From positions 124,001-188,000 of the forward strand of contig JAFABB010000007.1 of assembly GCA_023426245.1 (NCBI GenBank): a stretch of DNA of 64,000 bases, in the 5' to 3' direction. The stretch comes from Bacillota bacterium. GTDB lineage: Bacteria; Bacillota; UBA4882; UBA8346. This document shows, piece after piece, positions 25,425-36,600 of this stretch. Numbering within the stretch: the stretch's first letter is position 1; every line of letters begins with the position of its first letter. Position numbers and translations under genes: made by a program. A model generated the notes under the pieces. The model saw only the letters and a program-made list of their open reading frames with translations, made no database searches and was not told where the DNA came from.

Positions 25425-27401
25425 ATGATAAAAAAACGAACACGCGAAGAACTGTATGATAAATTTCGACAGGGCGCCATTCCGTCCGGTGCTGATTTCG
25501 CAGACTATATTGAGTCTCAGTTAAATTTGTTGGATGACGGAATCGATGTCCCCGAAGATCCTAAAGAGCCGATTTGCTTCAGAGCTCATGGGGAAAAAGA
25601 AAATATTCTTGATTTTGCTGACAGCGACGGCATGAAACGGTGGCGGGTCTCCGGTTGTTGTGAGGATGAATCCAACGAAGGATTGAATATCCAAGCAGAC
25701 GAGCAAAGTAAATTTTACATTGAGCGGGAAACTGGAAATGTCGGGATTAGCACCGATAAGCCGGAAGCAAAGTTGCATATCGTTCAGACCAATTCCGTCG
25801 ATGCTTTAAAAATTGACGATATCGCAAATGATGAGACACCATTGGTGGTGAGTTCGGATGGGCAGGTCGGTCTGGGAACTGCCAGTCCCAGCGCACAGCT
25901 ACATATCAGTTATTCGGGGAGCGGCGATATTTTAAGGGTGGACGATACGGAGGATGATACTTCTCCGTTTGTCATTAATGATGGGGGCAATACCGGCATA
26001 GGTTGTGAAGATCCCAAAGCAAAATTGACCGTAGTGGAAGGCGGAGTATCGATTGGTAAGAATGGTGATCCGGGGGATAGTAACCTTTATGTCGCCGGTA
26101 ATCTTGAGGTAGGGGGAAGCGTTGTTTTCTCAAGTGGCTCCGGAGTGAGCGGTTTTGAGATTAACGCTCCGCTGACTTCGAAAACGAACGAGCTAACGAT
26201 TAAAGATAATCTAAGGATTATCGGTGATAACAATCAAGAGGGTTCCGATGGCAATTTGACTGTGGCGGGCCATACCATTTTGGGTACGTATAATGCGATC
26301 TATGAAAATCAAAAGGTGGTGACCGTCAACGGAAGAATCCGGTCCGGCGATAATGGCAGCGGTGAACAGCAATATCAGCTGGAAGTTAATGAAGTATTGA
26401 CGATCGACCGGACTCCAACGAAAGAAAAAGTATCGGTTGATGGCAATATGGTAATTGAAGGGAATTTAACCGGTAACGGCAATGCCCAGATCGGCGGAGC
26501 TCTCTCTGCCAAAGATACTAATATTACCGGCGCCTTAAGCGCCAGCGGTAATACAGTGATTGGTGGAACACTTACCGCCAAAGGCGCCATTATTAACGGT
26601 ACATTTAGCAGTAGTGGCAACGCTCAGGTGGATGGAACTCTCACTACCAAGAGTACCAGTATTGAGGGAAGTTTAAGTAGTACCGGTGATGCCACAATTG
26701 GCGGAACAATTGCTGCCCAAGGCATTCAATGTACCGGCATCATCGATGCTAATGAAGTGGTCGTCAATGGTGTTGCAGCCGCTAATGTGGATATGGCGCC
26801 TCCGGTTGGATCGATTATCTCTTGGCTTCCGGGTTTATATCAGAATGCTAACCAAACGGGGTTCAATTTCAAAAGTGTCGCTTTACCGGAGAATTGGTGC
26901 CTCTGCAACGGCAGTGCGGTTACTGATAGTCCTTTATTGGGCACTGGTTACCTGCCTAAGCTTACTGACGATCGCTTTCTAATGGGCGTGACCGATATCG
27001 GTGATTTAGGCAGCCAAGCGGGGAATAATGACGGAATAGCCCATACTCATAATTTTGCTAATCCATATGTGCCAGGACATAAACATGGAGTTGGTAGTTT
27101 AGGGACAAGTCAAAATGGAAGTCATACTCATACTTGGCTGCATGGTATTGAAGGTGATGACAAAGGACATGGGGGAAGCTACGATGAATACACTTTAGTT
27201 GGAGGAAGTGCGTCCAATGTGATGAGCGCAGCGGGCTTACATACCCATTCGGTTACCGGAGAAGTTGGCAATATAGCGGGACAAACTGGCGATAATTTGT
27301 TGCAAACAATAAATGGTAGTGTTAATGCTGTTAAAGAAAATTTGACGGATACCAATTTGCCGAAATATTTGGCGGTATATTACATTATGAGGGTGAAATA
27401 A
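25425..27401 (+). CDS. Tail fibre 1 with collar-like tip
   Basis: A 658-residue fibre. Residues 1-42 (RTREELYDKFRQGAIPSGAD and DFADYIESQLNLLDDGID) form an attachment module also found in the other two fibres. Residues 60-310 hold beta-strand segments of the type ETGNVGISTDKPEAKLHI; 310-440 are short repeats (G-[AT]-x-x-A-x-G-[ND]). The C-terminal 220 residues begin PPVGSIISWLPGLYQNANQT and include HTHNF, HKHG and HTHTW clusters ending in LPKYLAVYYIMRV. That is the phage collar/short-tail-fibre tip, where histidines bind metal. It probably recognises the target surface. Confidence 0.86.
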   Translation: MIKKRTREELYDKFRQGAIPSGADFADYIESQLNLLDDGIDVPEDPKEPICFRAHGEKENILDFADSDGMKRWRVSGCCEDESNEGLNIQADEQSKFYIERETGNVGISTDKPEAKLHIVQTNSVDALKIDDIANDETPLVVSSDGQVGLGTASPSAQLHISYSGSGDILRVDDTEDDTSPFVINDGGNTGIGCEDPKAKLTVVEGGVSIGKNGDPGDSNLYVAGNLEVGGSVVFSSGSGVSGFEINAPLTSKTNELTIKDNLRIIGDNNQEGSDGNLTVAGHTILGTYNAIYENQKVVTVNGRIRSGDNGSGEQQYQLEVNEVLTIDRTPTKEKVSVDGNMVIEGNLTGNGNAQIGGALSAKDTNITGALSASGNTVIGGTLTAKGAIINGTFSSSGNAQVDGTLTTKSTSIEGSLSSTGDATIGGTIAAQGIQCTGIIDANEVVVNGVAAANVDMAPPVGSIISWLPGLYQNANQTGFNFKSVALPENWCLCNGSAVTDSPLLGTGYLPKLTDDRFLMGVTDIGDLGSQAGNNDGIAHTHNFANPYVPGHKHGVGSLGTSQNGSHTHTWLHGIEGDDKGHGGSYDEYTLVGGSASNVMSAAGLHTHSVTGEVGNIAGQTGDNLLQTINGSVNAVKENLTDTNLPKYLAVYYIMRVK

Positions 27402-27402
27402 G

Positions 27403-27645
27403 ATGATCACATACACAGTATCCTACAAAGAACCCGGTTTATTTAGAAAATGGAAACGTTTGGATAAAGTCCGCGGCGATGGATTATTGGAAGGGAATTC
27501 TCATCGTTTTTTTATTTTAGAAGATGAAAGCCGGATCGAGATCCCATTATCATTCAGTTTTAAGTTCAGTAAAGAACGATTTTTTTCCATCAAGGATAGG
27601 CTGAGTAATGAAGCCAAACAAGAAATCCGGATTAAACGGACTTGA
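27403..27645 (+). CDS. Small hypothetical protein following fibre 1
   Basis: An 80-residue protein with ATG one base after the fibre stop. It reads MITYTVSYKEPGLFRKWKRL, with LEGNSHRFFILEDESRIEIP, a beta-rich basic protein. No family recognised. Tight spacing suggests co-translation; it may be a fibre-specific accessory. A terminator follows. Confidence 0.7.
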   Translation: MITYTVSYKEPGLFRKWKRLDKVRGDGLLEGNSHRFFILEDESRIEIPLSFSFKFSKERFFSIKDRLSNEAKQEIRIKRT

Positions 27646-27672
27646 GTTGATAATTTTATAAGGTTAACCATC

Positions 27673-27699
27673 AAAAGCCTGCCATTCCGGCAGGTTTTT
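27673..27699 (+). terminator. Terminator between fibres 1 and 2
   Basis: CCTGCC (27678-27683) pairs with GGCAGG (27689-27694), followed by TTTTT. Confidence 0.78.
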
Positions 27700-27774
27700 G
27701 AGTGATTAGCCAATGGCGGCAGCAATATTACTTTAGCCTGGATTTTGAGCAAAACATTTTAAGGAGAGGAAGAA

Positions 27775-29919
27775 ATGATTAAACAAAGAACGCGCGAAGA
27801 ATTGTATGACAAATTCCGGCAAGGAGCCATCCCCTCGGGAGCCGATTTCGCCGATTTCATCAAATCCCAATTGAATTTGATGGATGATGGAATCGATATC
27901 CCTGAGGATACCAAAGAGCCAATCTGCTTAAGAGCTCATGGCGATGAGGAAAATATTCTCGATTTTGCAGATAGCGACGGCAATAAAATTTGGCGTATTT
28001 CCGGTTGTTGTGAGGATGAATCCACTCTGGGATTGAATATCCAAGCAGATGAACAGAGTAAACTGTATATTGAAAGGGAAACCGGTAATTTGGGGATCAG
28101 TACCGATAAGCCTGAAGCCAAATTACATATTATCCAAAATAACTCCAGCGACGCTTTGCGGATAGACGATAGGAAAAACGATGAAACCCCTTTTGTAGTG
28201 AACTCTGATGGCCAGGTTGGGCTGGGAATTGCCAGTCCCACCGCGCAATTGCATATTAGTTATTCGGGGAGCGGGGACATTTTACGAGTGGATGATACGG
28301 AGGACGATAGTACCCCCTTGGTCCTTGATGATAGCGGCAATATGGGTATCGGTCTTGGCGATCCATTAGCTAAATTGACCATAGAGGGCGGAGTTACGAT
28401 TGGAAAGAACTTTGATCCCGGCAGCAGTAATCTTTATGTGGATGGCAATCTGGAAGTGGGAGGAACCGTTGTTTTCTCCAACGGCTCCGGCGTCGGTGGC
28501 ATCGAAATCAACGCCCCGTTGACTTCGAAAACGAATACCTTAACTATTAAGGATAATGTAAATATTATCGCTGACGCCAATCAGAATGGTTCAGCCGGAA
28601 ATTTAAGCGCAGCCGGGCACACAACTTTTGGTACATATAATGCGGTCTATGAAAATCAAAAAGTATTGACCGTAAACGGCAGAATCCGTTCCGGGGATGA
28701 TGGAAAAGGGACAGACCAGTATGAGTTGGAAATCAATGATATTTTCACAATAAACCGGAATCCCAAAAATCTTCAGGCAGTTGTTAAGGGAGGACTGAAT
28801 ATTTATGGTTCGGCCACTTTGGGAGATACTTTGAATGATGCTATTTGTCTCAACGGCACAGTCAAATCCGAGGTTGGTCCGGTCGTGGTCGGTGATGATC
28901 TGTCGGTAAAGGGTGACACAACGTTAGGCGATACGGCCGCGGATAAAATTTATTTAAACGGCACGGTTAGTTCGGACATCGGAGATGTCGTTGTGAACGA
29001 TAATTTCGTGGTCAATGAATCCGTAACTCTCGGCAGTGATCAGGCGGATAATATTTACCTTAACGGCAAAGTCAGTTCGAATGTCGGTGATGTGACCATC
29101 AATGATAATTTAGTAATTACCGGTTCGGCGACATTGGGAAATGCCCCAACGGATTACATTTTTCTCAACGGCAAAGTTAGTTCTACGGTCGGTGAGGTAA
29201 TTATCGATGATGATTTAACCATTACCGGCTCGGCGACATTGGGAGATGCCCAGACAGATAACATTTTTCTCAACGGCAAAGTCAGTTCCACGGTTGGTGA
29301 GGTGTTTATTAACGATAACCTCACGGTATCCGGTAGCGCCACTCTCGGAGATGCGGCATCCGATAACATTTATCTTAACGGCACGGTTAGTTCCACTGCA
29401 GGCGCGGTAAATATCGCCGATTCGCTGAATGTTGACAATGATTTGAATGTCAACGGCGCTTTGTCCTTTGATAACTCCAGTACTAAAGTTAGCGGAGTCG
29501 TTGTTACAGTAGATAACCTTGATGATGGGGTCATTACAACGGAAGGCGCCGTTAAAAGGTATGTGGATGATAAAGTCACTACGATTAATAATGCAATAAA
29601 TACTGTAAATAGTCGGGTACCAACATTTTATCGGGATAATCGATATGTACAAATGGTCACGGGACATACAAATAACAGAGGTTGGGGAGATGGTTACAAT
29701 TCCCATGTGGATATTTATCCTCCGGCTGGATTTACGATGAGCCAATTGGTATATTTCTCAGTTTCTCCGTCGTGGATTATGTTTTCGGGAGATGTAAACG
29801 GAGATGATACTTTAAGTTGTGTCGCTTACGATTATGGGAGTTATATCCGCTGTTTTTGCGGGAATAGTGAGCAACGTGGTTACGGTACTATCGCATTTTA
29901 TGGATTATGGAAATATTAA
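27775..29919 (+). CDS. Tail fibre 2 (paralogue of fibre 1, different tip)
   Basis: A 714-residue fibre. The first 310 residues are close to fibre 1 (same RTREELYDKFRQGAIPSGAD opening). Residues 340-560 are about seven 30-residue repeats with [AS]-TLGD, [NI]-[IY]-LNGKVSS and V-G-[ED]-V. The C-terminal domain is unlike fibre 1: VDNLDDGVITTEGAVKRYVD is a helical neck, followed by a 100-residue tip with aromatic residues and cysteines. Such a duplication with a changed tip suggests different receptor specificity. Confidence 0.85.
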   Translation: MIKQRTREELYDKFRQGAIPSGADFADFIKSQLNLMDDGIDIPEDTKEPICLRAHGDEENILDFADSDGNKIWRISGCCEDESTLGLNIQADEQSKLYIERETGNLGISTDKPEAKLHIIQNNSSDALRIDDRKNDETPFVVNSDGQVGLGIASPTAQLHISYSGSGDILRVDDTEDDSTPLVLDDSGNMGIGLGDPLAKLTIEGGVTIGKNFDPGSSNLYVDGNLEVGGTVVFSNGSGVGGIEINAPLTSKTNTLTIKDNVNIIADANQNGSAGNLSAAGHTTFGTYNAVYENQKVLTVNGRIRSGDDGKGTDQYELEINDIFTINRNPKNLQAVVKGGLNIYGSATLGDTLNDAICLNGTVKSEVGPVVVGDDLSVKGDTTLGDTAADKIYLNGTVSSDIGDVVVNDNFVVNESVTLGSDQADNIYLNGKVSSNVGDVTINDNLVITGSATLGNAPTDYIFLNGKVSSTVGEVIIDDDLTITGSATLGDAQTDNIFLNGKVSSTVGEVFINDNLTVSGSATLGDAASDNIYLNGTVSSTAGAVNIADSLNVDNDLNVNGALSFDNSSTKVSGVVVTVDNLDDGVITTEGAVKRYVDDKVTTINNAINTVNSRVPTFYRDNRYVQMVTGHTNNRGWGDGYNSHVDIYPPAGFTMSQLVYFSVSPSWIMFSGDVNGDDTLSCVAYDYGSYIRCFCGNSEQRGYGTIAFYGLWKY

Positions 29920-29931
29920 GGGGGTTAATTA

Positions 29932-30288
29932 ATGTATGTATTATTACGGGATAATAAATGTGTTGGCATTCATAATCTTCGTTTAGATGAAGCTACTTTA
30001 AGCGAAAATGAAAAACAGATCGAGTGGGAGGGTCCCTTAGATCCTCGGATGCTTCTCGGTAAGATCTTTAGTAATGGCCAGTTTGTCGAGACTGAAAAAA
30101 CTGCTGCCGAAAGGCAAGCAGAAATCAATTTGACAGAAACTTTATATTTAAAAGATACCGACTGGAAAGTAATTCGCCACCGGGATCAATTGGCTTTGGG
30201 CATCCCGACTTCACTGCCGGATGGTGAGTATAAAGCCTTGTTGGAAGCTCGGCAACAAGCAAGAAATGCGGTTGTAAACACAAATTAA
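29932..30288 (+). CDS. Fibre assembly chaperone-like protein
   Basis: A 118-residue protein directly after fibre 2. DTDWKVIRHRDQLALGIPTS followed by LPDGEYKALLEARQQARNAV matches the tail-fibre assembly / DUF4376-type chaperone region (a Trp-x-Val-x-Arg...LPD pattern). The N-terminus resembles a small fibre-base domain. It probably helps fibre trimers fold. Sits between fibres 2 and 3. Confidence 0.68.
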   Translation: MYVLLRDNKCVGIHNLRLDEATLSENEKQIEWEGPLDPRMLLGKIFSNGQFVETEKTAAERQAEINLTETLYLKDTDWKVIRHRDQLALGIPTSLPDGEYKALLEARQQARNAVVNTN

Positions 30289-30338
30289 ACGGTAGTTTAA
30301 CTTCGATGGAATAAAATTTGATGTAATGGAGAATCAAA

Positions 30339-33300
30339 ATGCCAAGTAAAAATCGACAAGAACTATATGATCTGTTTGTAACGGGATGTAAACCCACGCA
30401 GGACGATTTCGCGGATTTAATTGATTCCATGGTCAATAGTGCCGACGACGGCATCGGCGCCGCCGAAAAAGGCGAACCTATGGAGATTGTGCAGCAAGGG
30501 GCCAAAGATCGTTTACTTGATTTTTCAAGCGTTAAAGGAAATCCTGTTTGGCGAGTGGGAGCCCAGGCTAATGGGAACAATGGGTTGAATATAGCAACTG
30601 CTGAAGAAAAAAGCAGGGTGTTCATAAGGAAAGAAAATGGTTGCATTGGTATTAACAATAGCGCTCCTCAGGCCAAATTGCATGTTACTCCGGAATCTGA
30701 TATGGCGTTACAGGTAGATGATCGAACTGGAAATCCCGTCTTCGTCATTGAAAATAATAATATTTGCATTGGCACTACTGTCCAAGACGGCTATCAACTC
30801 ACTGTGGGCGGGAAAGTCGACGTAAAAGATAATGCCGTTTTTGAAGGAGCGTTGACGGTAAGTCAAGGAATAAATGTTAGTAATGGAGCAGTTATTCAAA
30901 CAGGGAAATTGGAAGCAAAGGAAGGAATAAAAGCGAATGCCGGGTTGACACTGGAAAGCGGGAAGCTTGATGCCAAGGAAGGGTTAACCGTTAATGGCGG
31001 GGCCGTAGTCCAGTCCGGGACCCTCGAAGTAAAGGGGGGAATGACCGTAGCTGGCGGTTTATTACTGGAAAACGGCCAATTGGAAGTAAAGAACGGATTA
31101 ACCGTTGCCGGCGGATTGGTCGTCGACAGTGGGATGCTTGAAGTAAAAGAAAATCTTCAAGTTGATGATGGATTGACGATAGCAGGGGGCAGGCTGGAAG
31201 CAAAAGAGGGGTTCACCGCAAACGGTGGCCTGGTAGTAGAAACCGGAATGCTGGAAGTGAAGGAAGGAATTGAAGTACGTAACGGATTCGTACTGGAAAA
31301 CGGCCTGTTTGAAGCAAAAAACGGATTAACTGTAAATGATGGGGCGTTAATTGAAACCGGGAAGCTTGAAGTAAGGGAAGGACTGGCGATTGATGGTGGA
31401 TTGATGTTGAAAAGCGGTCGACTGGAAACGAAGGATGGCTTAACCGTAAATGGCGGGGCCTTAATAAAGACTGGCAAACTAGATGTTAAGGAAGGAATTA
31501 CGGTTAGTGAAGGATTAGTAGTGGAGAATGGTCAACTGGCAGCCAAAAACGGTTTGATTGTTGACAGTGGGATTGTGGTTTCTACGGGTAAGCTCCAGGC
31601 TAATCAGGGGGTAACGGTCAACGCAGGATTGGCGGTTGAGACCGGCGTATTGGAAGCTAAGTCCGGTATGCATGTTCAGGGAGCGGCTACGGTAGAAGAA
31701 GGCGTCCTTACTGCAAACGGTGGGTTGTTAGTCGCCGAGGGATCTGACTTTAGTGCGTCTGGCCCGGTTTCACTGGGGAATGCAACCGATGGCGTAGTAA
31801 CCATTAACGGGATTATGCAGGCCGCAAAGGGACTAACGGTAAGCGGAGCCCCGTTAATGGCTGAAAGTGGGTTGAACGTCACGGGAGATTTGAATGTTTC
31901 CGCTAATTCCATCATGAATAGCGCAAACATTACTTCTTTAAATGTCAATGAGATCAAAGTCAGCGGACATCTTGCCTTGGAATCTGTCAACTTTTCATCG
32001 CTCACTGTAGCGAATGGAGATATAAGTAACCTCAAGAGCGGAAATGTTGATGTTTCCGGAACCTGTAAAGTTGCCGATAATGTGACCTTTGATGGTGGAA
32101 AACTCTATGTAACTTATGATGGTTCGTCGTCCATTAAGCCAAAGTTATTAATTAAAGAAGGTACAGTCACCGGAGAAACCGGCGATTTTGATATCACCGT
32201 TGATGATAATAAGGTGGTAATGATTATTTATAACGCCGATTCTACAATCAACAATTTCATTAAAAATTGGGAAACCTATCAAGAAGACTATCCGGATAAA
32301 GCAACTGGTTTTGAATTTCTTCAGGTGGGGGCTAGCTCTTGGGATTTACGAGATCAGGAGATATGTCTAGCTCCGATGGGAATTTATAAAGAATATGTTG
32401 TGAACCAAAATGGACTCCGGATCATTAATACGGATAATCTGGCTAATCCTCAAGTTTTAATTCGAGCTAAAGGGGACACCAGCGATGGGTTTGGTTTTGC
32501 AATCGATGGTTCTTTGCTTACGATTACTTATCCGGCAAACCAAGACATCTGTACAGTAGAGCAACTGATCGCCGATTGGCGAATTTGGTTAAGTGGCAAT
32601 TTGGGACAAACAGGTGGTTTCGAGATTGGTAAAACTCCGGATGCAACCGGAGAGTTATTGGTGACGGATATAGCCACTACGAGCTTGGCTGCAAATGCCG
32701 CAGGTAACATTTTCAATAAAGTCATTATTAAGACCAATACAGTCAGGGTAAACGGACAATTGCAGATCGGTGATTCCAAGGTGTTTATCGGCAATGTCTC
32801 CAATAGCGAAACTTTGGTCGAAAACAGCGATGCAAATTTGGTGACGGAAAAAGCGGTCAAGACTTATGTTGATAAGGGACTTAAGCTTAAAGCGGATCTT
32901 GAATACGTCAACGGCGAGCTGGATAAGAAAGCTCTGAAAGTAGACCTGGAAAATACCCAAGCTGATCTGGTAAGTACTATAACCGATTTGACGAACACGA
33001 AAGCTGATTTAGCAGGTACGAAAATAAGCGTAACCAATACGGTAGCCGATCTAACGAGTACCAAAACAGACCTGGCGAGCACGAAAACCGATCTAGCGAG
33101 TACCAAAACAAACATAGCCAATACGGTAGCCGACTTAACGAGTGTTAAAACAGACCTGACAAGCACGAAAGCTGATCTTGAAAACTTTAAAGGCGAGTTG
33201 GATCAGAAAGCCGCTATTTCGGCGTTGGCGACAAAGACGGATTTGGTAAAAGAGGATGGCCTTTCGGTAGGTGCCGACGGACAAACCGTACAAGTGGACG

Positions 33301-33545
33301 CAATTACCTTTTCCGGGGATTCCAGGGGCGTTTTGATAGTTGAGAAAACAGCGGGCAGTAGCGTAACAGCTGGATTTTTCGCCGTTCACGGAATAGATCG
33401 CCTTATTAAAATCGCCGGAGATGAGTTTACGGATCAGAAAGGTAGCGCAGGCAAATTCAATGTATACTATGTATCCCAAAAGGTCATTTTGGAGAACGGA
33501 TCCTCCGGAGATGTAACGGTAAACGTAAGTTATTTAGGGGTATAA
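30339..33545 (+). CDS. Tail fibre 3 with long repeat shaft
   Basis: A 1068-residue fibre. The N-terminus RQELYDLFVTGCKPTQDDFA matches the attachment module of fibres 1 and 2. Residues 165-480 contain about fourteen short repeats with the consensus G-L-[TV]-V-x-[GD]-G-L-x-[VL]-x-[ST]-G-x-L-x-[AV]-K-[ED]-G. At 585-790 are two domains of the kind repeated in the 18146 protein (LLTITYPANQ, TVEQLIADWRIW). Residues 860-960 form a coiled coil with a TSTKTDLASTKTDLAS rhythm. The C-terminal 120 residues are a beta-rich tip (FFAVHGIDRLIKIAGDEFTD). It probably reaches further out than the other fibres. Confidence 0.85.
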   Translation: MPSKNRQELYDLFVTGCKPTQDDFADLIDSMVNSADDGIGAAEKGEPMEIVQQGAKDRLLDFSSVKGNPVWRVGAQANGNNGLNIATAEEKSRVFIRKENGCIGINNSAPQAKLHVTPESDMALQVDDRTGNPVFVIENNNICIGTTVQDGYQLTVGGKVDVKDNAVFEGALTVSQGINVSNGAVIQTGKLEAKEGIKANAGLTLESGKLDAKEGLTVNGGAVVQSGTLEVKGGMTVAGGLLLENGQLEVKNGLTVAGGLVVDSGMLEVKENLQVDDGLTIAGGRLEAKEGFTANGGLVVETGMLEVKEGIEVRNGFVLENGLFEAKNGLTVNDGALIETGKLEVREGLAIDGGLMLKSGRLETKDGLTVNGGALIKTGKLDVKEGITVSEGLVVENGQLAAKNGLIVDSGIVVSTGKLQANQGVTVNAGLAVETGVLEAKSGMHVQGAATVEEGVLTANGGLLVAEGSDFSASGPVSLGNATDGVVTINGIMQAAKGLTVSGAPLMAESGLNVTGDLNVSANSIMNSANITSLNVNEIKVSGHLALESVNFSSLTVANGDISNLKSGNVDVSGTCKVADNVTFDGGKLYVTYDGSSSIKPKLLIKEGTVTGETGDFDITVDDNKVVMIIYNADSTINNFIKNWETYQEDYPDKATGFEFLQVGASSWDLRDQEICLAPMGIYKEYVVNQNGLRIINTDNLANPQVLIRAKGDTSDGFGFAIDGSLLTITYPANQDICTVEQLIADWRIWLSGNLGQTGGFEIGKTPDATGELLVTDIATTSLAANAAGNIFNKVIIKTNTVRVNGQLQIGDSKVFIGNVSNSETLVENSDANLVTEKAVKTYVDKGLKLKADLEYVNGELDKKALKVDLENTQADLVSTITDLTNTKADLAGTKISVTNTVADLTSTKTDLASTKTDLASTKTNIANTVADLTSVKTDLTSTKADLENFKGELDQKAAISALATKTDLVKEDGLSVGADGQTVQVDAITFSGDSRGVLIVEKTAGSSVTAGFFAVHGIDRLIKIAGDEFTDQKGSAGKFNVYYVSQKVILENGSSGDVTVNVSYLGV

Positions 33546-33573
33546 CGCCAATACTGCATATGAATTACCTCTG

Positions 33574-33618
33574 AAAATGACGGGTAAAAAATAAAAGTAA
33601 TTTTATCCGTCATTTTTG
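33574..33618 (+). terminator. Terminator after fibre 3
   Basis: AAAATGACGGGTAAAA pairs with TTTTATCCGTCATTTT (33601-33616), followed by TG. The stem is long. Confidence 0.82.
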
Positions 33619-33667
33619 TTTGTCTATATTCAAATAAATAAAATAAAAAAGGAATTTGGGATGTGTT

Positions 33668-36600
33668 ATGGCAAATTCAACGACTTCATTAAATGCTTTT
33701 GATTGGCAAACTCTGCGACAAGAGGGTCTAGCACACCTGCAGGCTATTTCCGGCCAAATTTGGACCGATTATGGTATTCATGACCCGGGTGTTACCTTGC
33801 TGGAATTGCTTTGTTATGCCATTACCGATCTGGATTCGCGGTTGGAACAAGATATTTCCATAATTGTCACGGAGAACACGGCGGATAGCATTACGGAACA
33901 TTATTTTTCACCGGGCGAAATTTTAACAATCAATCCGGTAACCATTAATGATTACCGGAAACTCCTCATTGACCTTCCCGGGGTGAAAAATGCCTGGCTG
34001 GTTCCGGTAACTGAAAGTGAGCCAGCTTTGTACTATGACAAAGATAATAATGCAATACTCTATGATTATGCCTCGGGTTCCGAAAGATTGGCTCTGAATG
34101 GGTTATATCGGGTGTATATCGAGAAGGAAGAAGAGGTGGACGATGAGGCCGCCCTTAAAAAGGCGGTTGAAGAGAAACTTCACGAACATCGGAATTTATG
34201 TGAGGACTTTGTCGAGATTCATATTATGGAAGAGGAAACCATCTCAGTGTATTCCGATATCCGGATCGATGAGAAGGCCAACGCCAATGAGGTTATGGCC
34301 CAAATATACTATGATCTTAAGAATTTCATATCGCCGCGCATTCGCCAATATAGCTTGAAACGAATGCTGCAAAAAGGGAAAACCATCGAGGAAATTTTTA
34401 CCGGGCCTCAAATTGAAAACGGCTTTATTGATGATGATGAATTGGGGACCGGTGCAAAACTTAAAGAACTGCATACCTCCGATCTCATCCGGATTATCAT
34501 GGCCCATTCGGATGTGAAGGATGTCAAGAATTTATTTATCACCAATGTGCCAAATCCCGATGTTCGGGATAAACAGGAGTGGGCGCTCGTTGTAGAAATC
34601 ACCAAGGCCTTGGTGATGGAAGCCTTTAACGGGAGCAAACTTCGTTTATTTAAAAATGATACCCTCTGTCCCATCAGTTCTACAGCGGTGGCTTCCGCAG
34701 TCGCAAGGTTGGCTACGGAAGAAAGCCGGGAAATCTTTGATAATCCGGAGATGGACTTAACGGAACCATTGGGGGAGATATCCGACACGTTAACCGAGTA
34801 CAGCTCGATTTCTTATCAACTGCCGGCAGTCTATGGGGTAAGTGAAACCGGGCTTTCGTCGACCGTATCGGATTTGCGGCGGGCCCAGGCAAAACAACTT
34901 CGGGCGTATTTGCTGTTCTTTGAGCAAATTCTGGTGAATTATCTCAAACAATTAGACAGTTTTAAACGGTTATTTGCTTTCCGGCAAAACCGGGAAGAAC
35001 TCTTAAAGAGTTATTTTTCCCGGCTGCTTCCGGAGGCGATCTGGAAAAGCGATTTTCCGGAGATCAAAGGGATGATTGAAAATGATCCCACAGAAAGTCT
35101 GCCCTTTTGTGAAACTGCATTTAAACGGAAAAGCCGCATCCTCGATCACTTGTTGGCCCAATTTAACGAGAAATTTGCGGATTATGCCGTATTCGGCTAC
35201 AAATATAACGCCTCGGTAGCCTTGGAAAAAGAAAAAAAAGAAGCCGATTATTTAAATGCAAAAGCGGATTTCCTGGAAAATTATCCGAAACTTAGTCAGA
35301 ACCGGAATAAAGCCTATAATTATCTGGCGCATTCTACCCAAAGCAGTCAGACCGACGGACTCAAGAATTTAATCGCCTCGAAGTTAGGGATCGACCTAAC
35401 CGTTCGTACAGATACCATCGAAGAGTCGGAAGAATTTTATCTGGTCGAGCATATTTTGTTTCGGCCGGATGGGTCGATGCCGCTGGATTTTATATGTAGC
35501 GAAAGAATCACCGAAGATTATCAACCGGAACCCTATTCGTATCAACTAACTTATCTGATACCCAAAAAAGCGGGACGGTTCGGCAACAGCAAGTTTAAGG
35601 AGTTATTTTATGGTACGATCGACAATGAGACACCGGCGCATATTACTTATACGGTTTTAGAGTTTACTGCGGACCAAATGAGTAATTTTCTTGATATTTA
35701 TCAACATTTTCTAGTTGAATTGGTCCGGCATAAACAGGGAAACTCTCCTCAGTATAATTATTATCGAAATGAGCTAATGGAATTTTTGGAGATCGGTCGG
35801 CCAAGGTTGCCTGTACTCCATCTTGACGCGACACAGGTGTCCGGTATCGAAACAGAGCCCGCGGATGAAAGTCCGGTTTCGGAATGGACGGATTTAAGCG
35901 GAAATAATCATCCGGCGATTTCTGAAGGGGCCACATCCCCGGTTTATAAGAAGACCGGTATGGGTGCCAAACCTTCGATTCATTTGAATAAAGATTCCCG
36001 GTTGCGGATCGCTGATGGGCTCGTTCAAGATGATTTGACTGTAGTGGCGGTCTTTAAAACTCCAATTCAGACAGGACAGGAGAAAGTAACTTTTAACCTG
36101 GTTCAAGGGGAATCCAATGGGTTTCAGTTAGGGTTCAGGGGTAATGGGGATATTGTGGGCGGTATTGCCACACAAACTATTTTTTTAGAGTCCGAAGCGG
36201 AAAGTCCACACTTGGCTATGTTCATTCGCGATCGAAATGCCGGCGAGATTCGCTTATATCTGGACGGAGTTTTACAAACTTCACAACAACTGACGGTTAA
36301 TAGTTCCCTAAGCGATGAGACCGTGGTATTGGCGCCGGGGACTGCCTGCGACATCAGTGAGGTGATTATTCTTGATTCCGTTTTAACCGGGAGTCGTAAG
36401 GAAAACCTGGAAGAATATATCTGTGAAAAATGGAATATCCCTTTGTCCGCCGTAAGTTCCATTGCCAAACCGGCCTTACATTTGGACGCTAACGCCGCCA
36501 TCAGCTTTATCAAAGATGAAGCTACCAACAAAATCGGCAGTTGGATTGATTTAAGCGTAAATAAAAAATCTGCCACTCAGGCTACCACGGCGTTACAACC

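Noticed and set aside
28800..29420. Repeated 90-base units in fibre 2
   Set aside because: They encode 30-residue structural repeats; no sign of a separate DNA element.
30900..31700. Regular short repeats that could look like an array
   Set aside because: They are in-frame protein repeats of the fibre shaft with varied DNA, without constant repeats and unique spacers. Not CRISPR.
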